NCBI RefSeq assembly: GCF_900167445.1
Contig: NZ_FUZT01000008.1
Location: forward strand, 186,001 to 250,000
Direction of reading: 5' to 3'
From: Maledivibacter halophilus
Lineage (GTDB): Bacteria > Bacillota > Clostridia > Peptostreptococcales > Caminicellaceae
Length of the DNA stretch: 64,000 nucleotides
The notes beneath the pieces were generated by a model that saw nothing but the letters and a program-made list of their open reading frames with translations, did not search any database and was not told the DNA's origin. A program made the translations under genes and the position numbers. This document shows positions 8,301 through 17,141 of the stretch, in pieces (position 1 is the first letter of the stretch; the number at the start of each line of letters is the position of its first letter).

Positions 8301-10103
8301 AAACCCTCTCAAGATAGTTCCACGCCTATTAATCAAACCACAAGCTAAACATTTGTTTAACACTTTATTTTTAGGGACTGACTCAATCACCTTAACAATA
8401 TATTCTTTACCACAATCACACATGCTTCCATTTATAGAATTAGCTTTTTCTATTTTTCCACATTTGCCACATAATTGATAAATACTATCTTCATATTTCT
8501 CCATAATGTTATCATCATCTATAAACCGTTCATAATCTTCATTGCCTAACAACATGTAAAAATCATTAATCCCATTGTGTTCATTTTCTTTCTTTTGAAT
8601 TAAGTAAGAATCTTTATTAATCTTTGCTTCAATATAAATTTGCCCACAATACTGACAAACCGAAATTTTATAGCTTTTAAACTCTTGTCCATTAATATAA
8701 GCTTTATCCCTAGGAGAAATTGAAAGCTCTTTATGCGAGCCTAAAACAACATATGCTCCTTCTAAAGCTCGAATAAACATATGATATCTAGCATCTAAAA
8801 GCATAATATTATTTTTTTCAGCTTTTCTTGCTACTGAAACAAAAGCTACTAACTCATTTTCGTCAACAGATAATTGATTTGTAATTTTCTTAATTGTAGC
8901 GGGTTCTCCCCGGAGAATTTTCCTAGTTTTATAGTAAAATCTATCCTGTATAAGAAAATCATAAAGAAATTCACTAACACTTTTAGCTTGACTACTAAAT
9001 TCAGAATCATATTTCTTTATTAGGCTCACAAACTTATTAAGTGACGCTCCCTCCTCTATCAAAGTATTTAACTTCATATAAATTTCTGAAGGATATTCCT
9101 TTGAACCATCGTAATCAAAATTCGAATATCTAAATGCTCTTACTATGCTATTTTTATCGAATGGCACATCAGTACAAAGCCTTGATGCAAAATCACAAAT
9201 TTCTTTATTGTCCTTTTCATCGCCTAGTGTTGCACTAGTTAAAATAAATCGGATCTCTTCTCTGCTTTTCAAGATATTCTTTAAACGTCTTAAAAGCATT
9301 GATACTTCAATGCCAGTTGCACCTGTATAAGTATGAGCTTCATCGAGCACAATATACTTCCACTCAGTAGAATTAACGCCATGAAAAAACACATTATCAT
9401 CAGGTCTAAGCAGTAAATATTCAAGCATTGCATAGTTTGTTATAAGAATGTGTGGTGGATTTTTCTTCATTTGATTTCTGGATATTCTTTCATTTTTAAT
9501 TGGCTTTTGTTCATTATTTAAGGACATATACTTAGACAAAGCTCCTCTATCATATTTTTCTGTCTCCCCAGTATACGATCCAAATGTTATGTCAGGATAA
9601 TCAACTAATAATTCTCTCATCCTTTTCATCTGATCATTAGCAAGTGCATTCATAGGATAAATAATAAGAGCCCTTACACCATCAGTTAATTCATCTTTTT
9701 CTTTTTGTTTCATTAAATAATTAATTACAGGTAAAAGAAAGGATTCAGTTTTTCCTGATCCTGTACCAGTAGTAACTACAACATTTTTATTCATAATAAC
9801 TTTTCTAATTGACAGTTCTTGGTGCTTATAAAGTAGTCTAGATAATATTTTAGGCTTAGATTTATATAGTTTTAAAAACTCCTTACTTAGGACACCTTCA
9901 TCTATTAAGTTTTTAATACTCTTTCCAAATTCAAATGAGTCTGAAAAATCTAGATAAGGGCCTTTTGCAAAATAATTAGCTTTTGCTAAAAATTGCTTAA
10001 ACTGTCTCATATAATCTTTATCATCGATATAAAAGGTAGTCTCAATATATCTCAGATATTTTTCAACTATGTTTTCTGATGCTTTAATAGGATTTAATCC
10101 CAT
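5352..10103 (-). CDS. Large DEAD/DEAH helicase with DUF1998 domain (DruE-like)
   Basis: This 1583-residue superfamily 2 helicase has Walker A (TTGTGSGKT, about 113-121), DEAH (about 255), SAT (in SATLGD) and motif VI (QRAGRAGRR, about 1018). Multiple Cys pairs (CQYCG, CGKCG, CLACG, CEKCG, CATCG) suggest zinc knuckles. A DUF1998 region (FDTVPGGAGH, about 1440-1530) is followed by a C-terminal four-Cys cluster. This layout is known from DruE of Druantia and from DISARM-type helicases. The ATG at 10103 follows GAGGTG, and the gene overlaps the stop of 10084-12921 by 20 bases, so the pair is co-translated. A role in anti-phage defence is likely; assignment to Druantia type III is tentative because the protein is shorter than I recall for DruE. 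Confidence 0.7.
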   Translation of the reverse strand: MGLNPIKASENIVEKYLRYIETTFYIDDKDYMRQFKQFLAKANYFAKGPYLDFSDSFEFGKSIKNLIDEGVLSKEFLKLYKSKPKILSRLLYKHQELSIRKVIMNKNVVVTTGTGSGKTESFLLPVINYLMKQKEKDELTDGVRALIIYPMNALANDQMKRMRELLVDYPDITFGSYTGETEKYDRGALSKYMSLNNEQKPIKNERISRNQMKKNPPHILITNYAMLEYLLLRPDDNVFFHGVNSTEWKYIVLDEAHTYTGATGIEVSMLLRRLKNILKSREEIRFILTSATLGDEKDNKEICDFASRLCTDVPFDKNSIVRAFRYSNFDYDGSKEYPSEIYMKLNTLIEEGASLNKFVSLIKKYDSEFSSQAKSVSEFLYDFLIQDRFYYKTRKILRGEPATIKKITNQLSVDENELVAFVSVARKAEKNNIMLLDARYHMFIRALEGAYVVLGSHKELSISPRDKAYINGQEFKSYKISVCQYCGQIYIEAKINKDSYLIQKKENEHNGINDFYMLLGNEDYERFIDDDNIMEKYEDSIYQLCGKCGKIEKANSINGSMCDCGKEYIVKVIESVPKNKVLNKCLACGLINRRGTILRGFYIGQEAAASVLGSSLYEEIPSEEVKVIETPHEFDDDFFGESSKGNFMVKDIIKDKVGKQLLVFSDSRQEAAYFSSYFDFTYNNILRRRLFIEALKEIGRYSDEDGIEITAAVKNLAALFEQHQIVEPDSSVKEAWKTILYEISSNDRNSLENLGLISFEYQGQDFSKLGLYTGDEVKVIQRVLANSFKRDCMFEFPLSKQMLKVDKEYYSYKGNELTMSLTKCDSKNIYCKSWIPSRNSNARFNYIKKTLNCLDKKDINKYLDNIWKGIFLKNKSLVAQSPDQYIMDISKFKIRASFVHDINWYICEKCGKVTVNNIKDVCPANRCDGKLKLCDFEKDFADNHYRRQYLEMNIFPMKVKEHTAQLSPETAKLYQEMFIKNEINVLSCSTTFEMGVDVGELETVFMKNMPPTPANYAQRAGRAGRRKNSVAFSLTFCRLSSHDLTYFNTPIRMIKGKIYPPKFKTENEKIVKRHMNASIIAAYWRTNVDAYKDVGTFFDEEIYNGLLDYIDHLSNDIINYIKVFVPLNLKGKIEKWISELRADNGLLNKAFIQYKSELEELRTLKKEALFKANSGESMGRYIKKIDDYVKKIKHENILSFLSKKNIIPKYGFPVDTVELVTSFDKNSINTSYGKSSKLRLQRDLMIAISEYAPASEVIADGNIYKSQFIKRPTGQNKVWDLFDFGICSNKKCGHLNIERHIDEERSKFPKPCDICGEIVFKKNSFIVPEYGFIISPKINKSTTKKPKRTYRGEIYYIGDKEEILEKESKEVIINNHRIKVMSTSNDELVVINNSNFYVCATCGFTIVDEKQDVSFIPNKKGHNNPYGKLCQGKKLYRRTLGHKFKTDVARISLSGYYEKERALSILYSLLEGVSQYLGIERNDISGTLHYNRLDSGVWETNFILFDTVPGGAGHVRRIGEADNIKLINMFKKSLDIVKQCNCGKDSNGDSACYSCLCNYYNQKHHDIIKRKYAIEFFEGLLNI

Positions 10104-12921
10104 TTTTATCACCTCGCTCCATTATTTCTAAAATAACTACATCAATTAATTTATATCTTGATTCATTTCCATCTTCGTCTCTAGGATTTATATGTTTTGT
10201 TTTAATGTCATAAATCAATCCATCTTCATCCTTGTCAACAATCTCAAAACTTATTTCATCACTTCCAATTTCTACTGGTTTGATAACAAATGGATTATAC
10301 TTTGTAAAATACCATTCACGTTTATGCCCAGTGAAACGGTCTCTTATTAAATACATACCATTTGCTTCATAGTAACCCCTTTTACGGGAAAACTTAATAT
10401 CTTTCAAGTAAAAGTTATCAAGTTCAAACTTTTCCGAATCACTAATACACTTTATACCTTTAAGCATTTTATTCTTACACTTAACAATTACTGGATCACC
10501 AACAATGAATTTTTTATGAAGTAATATATTTTTTTTAATACCTTCACCAAAAAAATCATCTTCATTTAACTGATAAATCACTATTTCATGTTCGTTATAA
10601 TACAATTCGATATCTTTATCCATTATGCCATCATATCGGTCAATTTCGTAGCTTTTAATAAGTCTAGTTGTTGGAGAATATATAATATCGGCATACAATT
10701 TTCCTTTTCCTAAAAAACTCCAGCTTGCAAACAATCCTCTAAGCACATGACTATCATCATAATATGAAATTGAGAAATTATGAATAGATGGTTTAAAATG
10801 AACTTCAGTTATCCTCTCTTCATTTCCTTCAACTATTACCCCGAGAGTAATCGGCTCTTTTTCTACGGTTTGAAATAAATGATCTAATGAATATTTATAT
10901 TCATCGCCTATCTTCTTCCCTTGAATTTTTTCATAGTTACTGCCTGTAACAATGTGAAGCTTAGATTCTTTATTAGGAAATTTAATATACAGCTTATAGT
11001 CACCAATATCTTCCCACCAAATATTGTCACATGCTTTCATATCCGAATTTATATGCCCAAAGCGCCAAGTAATAATCGGTATGTTAATTACTAGTAAAAA
11101 TCTACGTTCGTCATAATTAAACTCAGTACTAAAAACCTTATTTTTCTTGATGTTTACTTTTAATGGAAATTTGAGTTCTTCTGTTAATTCAATTTCGTTT
11201 GAACTTAGCCCAATAATTCGAGCTATTTTTTCTTTATAATAATAGCTTTTATCAAATTTGAAGTCTAATGACTTAAGTATAAATATGCTTTCTTCAATAT
11301 AAATTCTACTAGTCCCTTTTTCTCGAATAATTATTTTAGCTGGATTATTATTCATAAAACGCTCAGCTTGAATAGAAATAATAGCTAAATTATCACCACT
11401 TCCATCTGAAATAGTTCTAAGTTTTACATTTGAAACTTCATTTAATATAAAGTTCATACCATTAAACGAAATAATAAAATCATTAATCTCTTTTCTATAA
11501 GGAATTCTCAACGTTATATCTGGAATCTGAGAATAAACATCATATACATCATTATTAGAATCTTTAACCTGTAATCCTAAATATATCCATTTATTGTTTA
11601 GCTCATTTTTAATAGCAGCTACATTAGTTGATAGGACCTTATCATTTATTAAAAGTAAAGATTCCTCATTTAAAAAGACAGTCGATATTCTATAGTTTGA
11701 AACATAAGCAATATCAATTTCTGCATCATCTTTTAATACTTGATTTTGGGCATAAGTAATAACCTTCACGGTCTCGTCAGTCAGTTTTTTAGGGCTGATT
11801 TCATTTCCTTTAAGATCAAAAATAATATAATTCCTAAATAATACTTTTCCAGATGAATAAATAACTTTATCTCCACTTTTAATACGATAACTAATTTCAG
11901 AATGAAACTTTGGTATTTGAACTAATATTTGTTCAGTTTTAAAGAATAGTCTGCTTTTAGTAAGTAACATTTTTTCTTGGTGAATCACCGAATCTCCAAA
12001 CACAATTTCTAGTTGAATTTCTCTCTCAATATAATCTGAGTCAATGATTTGTCTTGGAATCTGTAAATATAAATTGCGATTTTCATAATAATACTGAGCC
12101 ATATGAAATTTCTTAATGTTTTCTTTTCTAATTCTATGCTTGTATGATACAGATTTGAGTTTTCTATTTGTATAATCATAATCTGAAAAATACTCATCAA
12201 ACCGATCGTTAGCAAGGTACTCAATCACTTCACCATAGTTAACTTGATTTATATAAAATAATAATCTTTCTATTATGGGGGCAACAATACTAGCTGCCCT
12301 TACAAATGCAATTCTAAACGATTTTGGCAATTGTTGTCTTGCTATAGTCATTTTAGAACCTTGGACAATCAATCTAATATCCTCATCCTCTAAATACTTA
12401 GTAAATAAACGATGCATATATTGCACAAGCTCTTCCACTTCAGCATCTATATAATCCTCTTCTAAATCCTTAAAATATATATCTTGCAGGAATTCAATAA
12501 ATTTAGGCAAGCTTGAATTAGGAATGATTGCATGAGTCAATATTGATGTAACATAACCTTTGTTTTTATTTCCTATATGAAAATACAATTCTTTGATATT
12601 ACAGAATTTCTCAATCGCTTGCTTACATATTTTCATAACATCAACTACATCTAAATCTAGTTTTATAGCAAATTCATGCCAAAATTGACCATTTTTATAT
12701 TCTTGGATTGCAAAATTTACTAATGCAATTGAAATAATTTCATATTTTTCTTCTTTTAGCACAAATTCTTCTTCACAAATTAGCGATTTAGAAAAGTTTA
12801 TAATAGCCTGATATGATTCTTCATCTATTTCAACCATACCAATTAAAGACTCTTCTTTATACTTATTTATTTTTTCCTCAACTCGATCCATCACTCTAAT
12901 AACCTTTTCAGGCTTACTCAT
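10084..12921 (-). CDS. Large partner of the DUF1998 helicase (DruH-like candidate)
   Basis: This 945-residue protein has no signal peptide or membrane segment. The first 250 residues are mostly helical; the rest is strongly beta-rich with many short Val/Ile/Tyr strands. I do not recognise a catalytic motif. A protein of about 1000 residues paired with a DUF1998 helicase is the layout of Druantia type III (DruH-DruE), which is why that name is offered; sequence similarity was not tested. The ATG at 12921 follows AAGGATGG. It is the first gene of the two-gene operon, behind repeat A and a terminator. Confidence 0.5.
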   Translation of the reverse strand: MSKPEKVIRVMDRVEEKINKYKEESLIGMVEIDEESYQAIINFSKSLICEEEFVLKEEKYEIISIALVNFAIQEYKNGQFWHEFAIKLDLDVVDVMKICKQAIEKFCNIKELYFHIGNKNKGYVTSILTHAIIPNSSLPKFIEFLQDIYFKDLEEDYIDAEVEELVQYMHRLFTKYLEDEDIRLIVQGSKMTIARQQLPKSFRIAFVRAASIVAPIIERLLFYINQVNYGEVIEYLANDRFDEYFSDYDYTNRKLKSVSYKHRIRKENIKKFHMAQYYYENRNLYLQIPRQIIDSDYIEREIQLEIVFGDSVIHQEKMLLTKSRLFFKTEQILVQIPKFHSEISYRIKSGDKVIYSSGKVLFRNYIIFDLKGNEISPKKLTDETVKVITYAQNQVLKDDAEIDIAYVSNYRISTVFLNEESLLLINDKVLSTNVAAIKNELNNKWIYLGLQVKDSNNDVYDVYSQIPDITLRIPYRKEINDFIISFNGMNFILNEVSNVKLRTISDGSGDNLAIISIQAERFMNNNPAKIIIREKGTSRIYIEESIFILKSLDFKFDKSYYYKEKIARIIGLSSNEIELTEELKFPLKVNIKKNKVFSTEFNYDERRFLLVINIPIITWRFGHINSDMKACDNIWWEDIGDYKLYIKFPNKESKLHIVTGSNYEKIQGKKIGDEYKYSLDHLFQTVEKEPITLGVIVEGNEERITEVHFKPSIHNFSISYYDDSHVLRGLFASWSFLGKGKLYADIIYSPTTRLIKSYEIDRYDGIMDKDIELYYNEHEIVIYQLNEDDFFGEGIKKNILLHKKFIVGDPVIVKCKNKMLKGIKCISDSEKFELDNFYLKDIKFSRKRGYYEANGMYLIRDRFTGHKREWYFTKYNPFVIKPVEIGSDEISFEIVDKDEDGLIYDIKTKHINPRDEDGNESRYKLIDVVILEIMERGDKNGIKSY

Positions 12922-13160
12922 ACTTAACCATCCTTAACTTTATTCATAAATATAATCTAAAGAAAATCTTATTTTTAAGTAATAACTAAAACTAGAATCA
13001 ACGTATTATTTTGGAACGCTCATTAAATAGGTGTTTTGTATTACAATGTAATATTTGAATTCAGATATATCTTTAAGTTATTTCTATAAGCTCTTTAATC
13101 TTGTTATCAGATATTCATAATTTTTATATAACCTCATCTTATATCTGATTTGCCTACTAT

Positions 13161-13230
13161 AAATACTTATGCAGATTTTGTAAAATTCCTTTGACTATTC
13201 TTGTCGATATTTTGATAGTTTTGTTGAATA
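13161..13230. repeat. Cargo-module repeat, copy A
   Basis: About 70 bases shared with copies B (16506-16573) and C (about 48405-48450). The conserved core read on the plus strand is TACTTATG, then AATTCCTTTGACTA, then TGTCGA. Copies A and B are nearly identical over about 50 bases. Copy A lies about 240 bases upstream of the DruH-like start. Apart from this repeat and the terminator beside it, the gap 12922-13296 shows nothing more. Confidence 0.75.
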
Positions 13231-13255
13231 GAAAAAGAACTACTGTGAAGTAGCT
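13231..13255 (-). terminator. Intrinsic terminator after the PD-(D/E)XK gene
   Basis: On the minus strand GAGCTACT pairs with AGTAGTTC (8 bp, loop TCAC), followed by TTTTT. It closes the AvcD-like/PD-(D/E)XK operon and directly abuts repeat A. A closely similar hairpin abuts repeat B at 21069-21096, so hairpin plus repeat looks like one unit. Confidence 0.75.
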
Positions 13256-13296
13256 CCTTATTGTTTGTTAAATTCTGTTTTAATGTAATATTATGC

Positions 13297-14550
13297 TCAA
13301 ATAATTATATCGTTTAATTCTTTATTACATGTGACTTTTTTTATAATATCTAAAAGTTCATCTCCTATACTTTTTACCGCTTTATTAAATGTGTTTTCAT
13401 TTTGTAACTTTAGCAAACTATCCGTATGAAAATTCAAATCATATGTGACATAGTTGTATCCGTAACCTAAAGAATTAACAAATCCTAATTTTTCAATAAG
13501 ATTTACCATTTCTTTATCATTCTCCTCAAAAGGAAAAAATTTATCTTCTGTTGCAATAGTAAATGATACATATATACGTTCATGATCTCCATCACAACCT
13601 ATTAATAAATATATTTTTTTATTATTATAATCACCGACTTCATATTCAAAATGAATATCTCCATTTTTCTTTTTGCGTTGTTTAACAATATTTTCTATAT
13701 CGCTTTTTTCATCCTTGAAAAAAACATCATCAAAATATTTTAGTCCTAATCTTTCTATTTGTTCATTATACCTATGATGTAATTTTGTCCAGAATTTATA
13801 TTCTAACTCTGCTCTACAATAAGGAATTACTTTTGATATTTGTTGTGCTATCTCAAGATTATTATCTTTAAGTAATAAATTTTTTATCTCCATCTTTAAT
13901 CCTCCATCAAGTTGATTTGTAATTTTCTCTATCAACTTTAAATATTGAGCTAGAGTTTCTCTTACAGCTGGCAATACAGGTGTTTTTTCTGCTCCAATGC
14001 ATTTATTAATCCAATTTAATATATCGGTTTCAAATGATATACATTTGTAATTAATATCTGTATTTCCTGTACTATAATTACTTGCTTCATATCCATATAA
14101 TGTCAAATAATATATATCATAATCTTTTCCACTTCTTAATCCATACTCATTATATCTTTTTAATTGATTTTTTTGATCTCCTGCGTCTATCTTAATTTCT
14201 ATAATAATTAAATGCTCTTGATTTTCTATTGCCAAATCAACTCTACCTAAACTATTTATATTTCTTTCTCTATCTACTTTTACATTATTTAGATCAAAAT
14301 TTTCAATTGATAAAACATTATTGACAAAAATTTTTAGGTACGTACTTCCTTGAGAATGACTACCATCAGGATTTAATAACTCATATAACAATGCAGAATG
14401 AGTTTTAACTTCTAATCTCTCCATATTCAAAATAGAAAATATATTAAATAATCCTCCAGTTTCTTTCTCAATCTTACTATTCTTTTCTATAATTAATTTC
14501 ACCTGCTTCAATATTGACTCTACTTTTAGAATTTCTTTCATAACACTCAT
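13297..14550 (-). CDS. PD-(D/E)XK nuclease-family protein (PDDEXK_4 type)
   Basis: This 417-residue protein carries a PD-(D/E)XK core: GRVDLAI (Asp105) and IIIEIKI (Glu118, Lys120), with a following QLKRY that fits the usual Gln. The N-terminal HSALLYELLNPDGSH segment is typical of the PDDEXK_4 family found in defence islands. The C-terminal half is unassigned. It follows the AvcD-like deaminase gene by 72 bases in the same direction and is ended by the terminator at 13231. The ATG at 14550 has GGAAAG only 3-4 bases before it. A DNA-cleaving defence role is inferred; no partner system is certain. Confidence 0.7.
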   Translation of the reverse strand: MSVMKEILKVESILKQVKLIIEKNSKIEKETGGLFNIFSILNMERLEVKTHSALLYELLNPDGSHSQGSTYLKIFVNNVLSIENFDLNNVKVDRERNINSLGRVDLAIENQEHLIIIEIKIDAGDQKNQLKRYNEYGLRSGKDYDIYYLTLYGYEASNYSTGNTDINYKCISFETDILNWINKCIGAEKTPVLPAVRETLAQYLKLIEKITNQLDGGLKMEIKNLLLKDNNLEIAQQISKVIPYCRAELEYKFWTKLHHRYNEQIERLGLKYFDDVFFKDEKSDIENIVKQRKKKNGDIHFEYEVGDYNNKKIYLLIGCDGDHERIYVSFTIATEDKFFPFEENDKEMVNLIEKLGFVNSLGYGYNYVTYDLNFHTDSLLKLQNENTFNKAVKSIGDELLDIIKKVTCNKELNDIII

Positions 14551-14622
14551 CTACTTTCCAGATAATCGTAATAAGCCTTTGTTTTGGTAATGATATATTA
14601 TATGGATAATTGTAGATTACTA

Positions 14623-16362
14623 TTATTCTTCATTTAGCATCTTTAGCTCATCCTTAATTGATAATCGTTGAGAATACAATTTTGTGTAAGCACTCCCGAT
14701 TGCACCATAGAATAGTTTCAATTCTGGATTACTCTCTCCAAACTTTAAAATATGGTCTTTTGATATACCTGGATATGGATCTATATAGTATATTTGTTTT
14801 ATGCCAAGTTGATATGCTTTCTTTGAACATAATTCACATGGACTAGCAGTTGTAAATAAAACTCCTCCTTCTATTCCAATTCCTCCATACTTCACAATTT
14901 GCAAAAAAGCATTTTCTTCAGCATGTAATGCTCGAGTATGAACTTGATTCTTTTTATCATGAATATCTTTGAAACAATATGGGTACAGTCTACCTTTCAG
15001 TCGAGAATAATCTATTTTAGACTTAAGATTGTTCATTTTATCAGAAAACTCATTGTTTTCTATTTCAAATTTACTATGCGAAGCATAGTCTCTATTGATA
15101 CATAATGAATTAACATCTCTTAAATTACATGATACCTGACCAGAAGGTACATCATTCCATCCTATAGCCTTAATACTAAAGTTTTTATCTGTAATAACAG
15201 CACCGACCTGTCGTGATAAACAACCCGAATTCAATTTAGCATTATATGCAATCTGCATACAGCGTTCAATATGTGACGGAGTTACTAGACCTGGATGCTT
15301 CATTAACATTACATACATTATCAATTGTGTAGTTAAATAATAATTTTTCTTTATAGATGTTTTGGGATTATAGATATGAATATCTGATATTTCCAAGCAT
15401 GCAGCTAAATTTTGCTGATTAAACTTTTTTTCATCTGTTAGTTTGTTAGGGTATTCCATTGCATCTAAACTTAATATTTGATTTTTGCTCATTTCTGCTA
15501 AGCGGCGTCTTCGCTCCTCATCTTCCGTATCAATTGCTATTAGATAAAAAGCAGAGTATCTATCTTGAAAATATGTTGCCTCGTAAGGATTTCTAAGTGC
15601 ATCAATACATATTAATGTTGATTCTTTCTTTAACCGCTGCGATTCACGAACAGCCTTGATAAAATCATTTGCACGCTGTGCTAAATCAAACATGTTTTTA
15701 CCACTAAAAGAATTGTCGAAGGGGTTTCCACTAGCTCTAACATTGTTCCCAAACTGTTGAAAGAAATATGTGTATGCTTCAGCTATACATTCTCGGTTAA
15801 CACCTTGGATATTAATTTGTTGTGTTATCGTATATTTTTTCAACACCTTTTTAAACTTAATTGTTACTTTACTTATCTGTGATAATAGTTTAAGTTCAGC
15901 AATCTTAATCTCAGCCGAATCTCTTTTTAAACGCCCATTCTTACCTATACAGTTTTTTAAATCCTGTGATATTTTATTAATAGATGGAGATAAAGTCTCA
16001 AGTTCTGATAATAGGTCATCTTTTCTATGAATTATAATATTATTTTGTTCATCTATAAATTCTTTGATAAATCCATAACCTTTTTCAAAAACAAATGATG
16101 CTAGAACTATTGACATCTCAATAACTCTAAATGGTGTCCAATTACACTTTGCATAATTATATATAAGTCTATATTTGCGTTGTTCATTATCCTTAAAGTC
16201 ACATTCTTTTGGTGTTTGTAGTGCAAGTTTGTTAAAATGGTTTTGTGACAAAATCTTTGTAGCGGTTGTACAACCTGAGCCAGTTCTTCCAGTAAGACCG
16301 ATAATTATAAAATCACCACGTTCTCCAAAAATTGTATTTACCGCATCACTAGAATATGACAT
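14623..16362 (-). CDS. avcD: Anti-phage dCTP deaminase with N-terminal P-loop domain (AvcD/DCD-like)
   Basis: The 579 residues begin with a kinase-like P-loop (GLTGRTGSGCTT, about 22-33) and end with a zinc-dependent deoxycytidylate deaminase domain: LHAEENAF near residue 480 and SPCELC near 508. This fusion and length match the AvcD/DCD defence proteins, which deplete dC nucleotides after phage infection. All catalytic zinc ligands are present. The ATG at 16362 follows GGAGG by 8 bases. Repeat B lies about 145 bases upstream. Known avcD genes are held in check by an RNA encoded just upstream; the 140-base leader here might hold one, but I could not identify it. Confidence 0.8.
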   Translation of the reverse strand: MSYSSDAVNTIFGERGDFIIIGLTGRTGSGCTTATKILSQNHFNKLALQTPKECDFKDNEQRKYRLIYNYAKCNWTPFRVIEMSIVLASFVFEKGYGFIKEFIDEQNNIIIHRKDDLLSELETLSPSINKISQDLKNCIGKNGRLKRDSAEIKIAELKLLSQISKVTIKFKKVLKKYTITQQINIQGVNRECIAEAYTYFFQQFGNNVRASGNPFDNSFSGKNMFDLAQRANDFIKAVRESQRLKKESTLICIDALRNPYEATYFQDRYSAFYLIAIDTEDEERRRRLAEMSKNQILSLDAMEYPNKLTDEKKFNQQNLAACLEISDIHIYNPKTSIKKNYYLTTQLIMYVMLMKHPGLVTPSHIERCMQIAYNAKLNSGCLSRQVGAVITDKNFSIKAIGWNDVPSGQVSCNLRDVNSLCINRDYASHSKFEIENNEFSDKMNNLKSKIDYSRLKGRLYPYCFKDIHDKKNQVHTRALHAEENAFLQIVKYGGIGIEGGVLFTTASPCELCSKKAYQLGIKQIYYIDPYPGISKDHILKFGESNPELKLFYGAIGSAYTKLYSQRLSIKDELKMLNEE

Positions 16363-16505
16363 AGTCTTACTCCTCCTTTTTTACTTTCTAAAGTGCATTA
16401 TTAGCAAATAAAACTCATTTCAACTTCCACTAATAGACATAATTAGTTTATATAATTTCAATCAAAACCCTCTATTACACTCCATCCAATTCATCTTCAA
16501 CTATA

Positions 16506-16573
16506 TTACTTATGCAAATTTTGTAAAATTCCTTTGACTATTCCTGTCGACATTTATCTAGTTTTGTTGAATC
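16506..16573. repeat. Cargo-module repeat, copy B
   Basis: Nearly identical to copy A over the core (TACTTATGCA, AAAATTCCTTTGACTATTC, TGTCGA, TTTTGTTGAAT). Its far side is cut by the group II intron: the terminator that adjoins copy A is found for copy B on the other side of the intron at 21069-21096. It lies upstream of the AvcD-like gene. The leader 16363-16505 shows no other recognisable feature. Confidence 0.75.
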
Positions 16574-16620
16574 GAGTAGCTAGAAAACAGAATAATTAAT
16601 CCTGTTTTCTTTGCTCTCAC

Positions 16621-16652
16621 AGAACCGGACTTACGTTTGCCGTATCCGGCTC
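16621..16652 (-). ncRNA. Group II intron domain V
   Basis: The minus strand reads GAGCCGGATACGGC, AAACG, then TAAGTCCGGTTCT, which forms the conserved 30-34 nt catalytic hairpin of group II introns with its terminal loop. It is followed by a domain VI-like stem (AGAAAACAG/CTGTTTTCT) up to about 16576. This fixes the orientation and 3' end of the intron. Confidence 0.8.
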
Positions 16653-16670
16653 CTGAAATTTCTCACCGAA

Positions 16671-17032
16671 TTAATAATAATTCGACAACAGACCAACTTC
16701 ATATTTATATATATCAATGAGACCTAGGTCCTCAAAGTATTTATTGGGAAGTATCTGATGCATAATGTGAGCATTTGAATTCTTCCACTTTGTTACAGCC
16801 ATTTTCAGTCCATTTCCTTTAATTCCTAGTCTTCTCATTTCTTTATGCATTGCCTTGTAGGTCTTCCATTGTTTCATTTTCACCATTCTTAATCTTCTGC
16901 GTAGCCATTTCATAAAGTCTCTTGTGAAACCCTTAATATTCGCTACGCGGTAATAGTTCATCCATCCTCGTAGAACTGGATTTAATTCTTTAATGATATT
17001 TTCAAACTTTCTTCCTGAATTTCTTCTTGTAA
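16671..17032 (-). pseudogene. ltrA: Group II intron maturase, C-terminal fragment (3' of the IS insertion)
   Basis: The frame continues the split reverse transcriptase: TRRNSGRKFENIIKELNPV, then LRGWMNYYRVAN and a basic C-terminus ending LLSNYY. This is the maturase domain X and end of the intron protein. It shares the six-base target duplication (17027-17032) with the N-terminal fragment. The first ATG now available is at 16961, but without the reverse transcriptase half it cannot act as a complete maturase. Confidence 0.8.
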
Positions 17033-17141
17033 TGTTAATGGTAAAATAAATTCATCAAAAAAGGGAAAGAAAATCCCCCAGTAAAATATTAAAAAAATCT
17101 CCTAAAGTCAAGAATCAAATAAAAAGATTTTTGATAAGGAG

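Noticed and set aside
12009..12224. 71-codon minus-strand frame inside the DruH-like gene
   Set aside because: It is a shifted frame within a long coherent gene, without a ribosome site.
16363..16505. AvcI-type inhibitory RNA upstream of avcD
   Set aside because: Position is right, but I see no clear terminator or structure, so it is not called as a feature.
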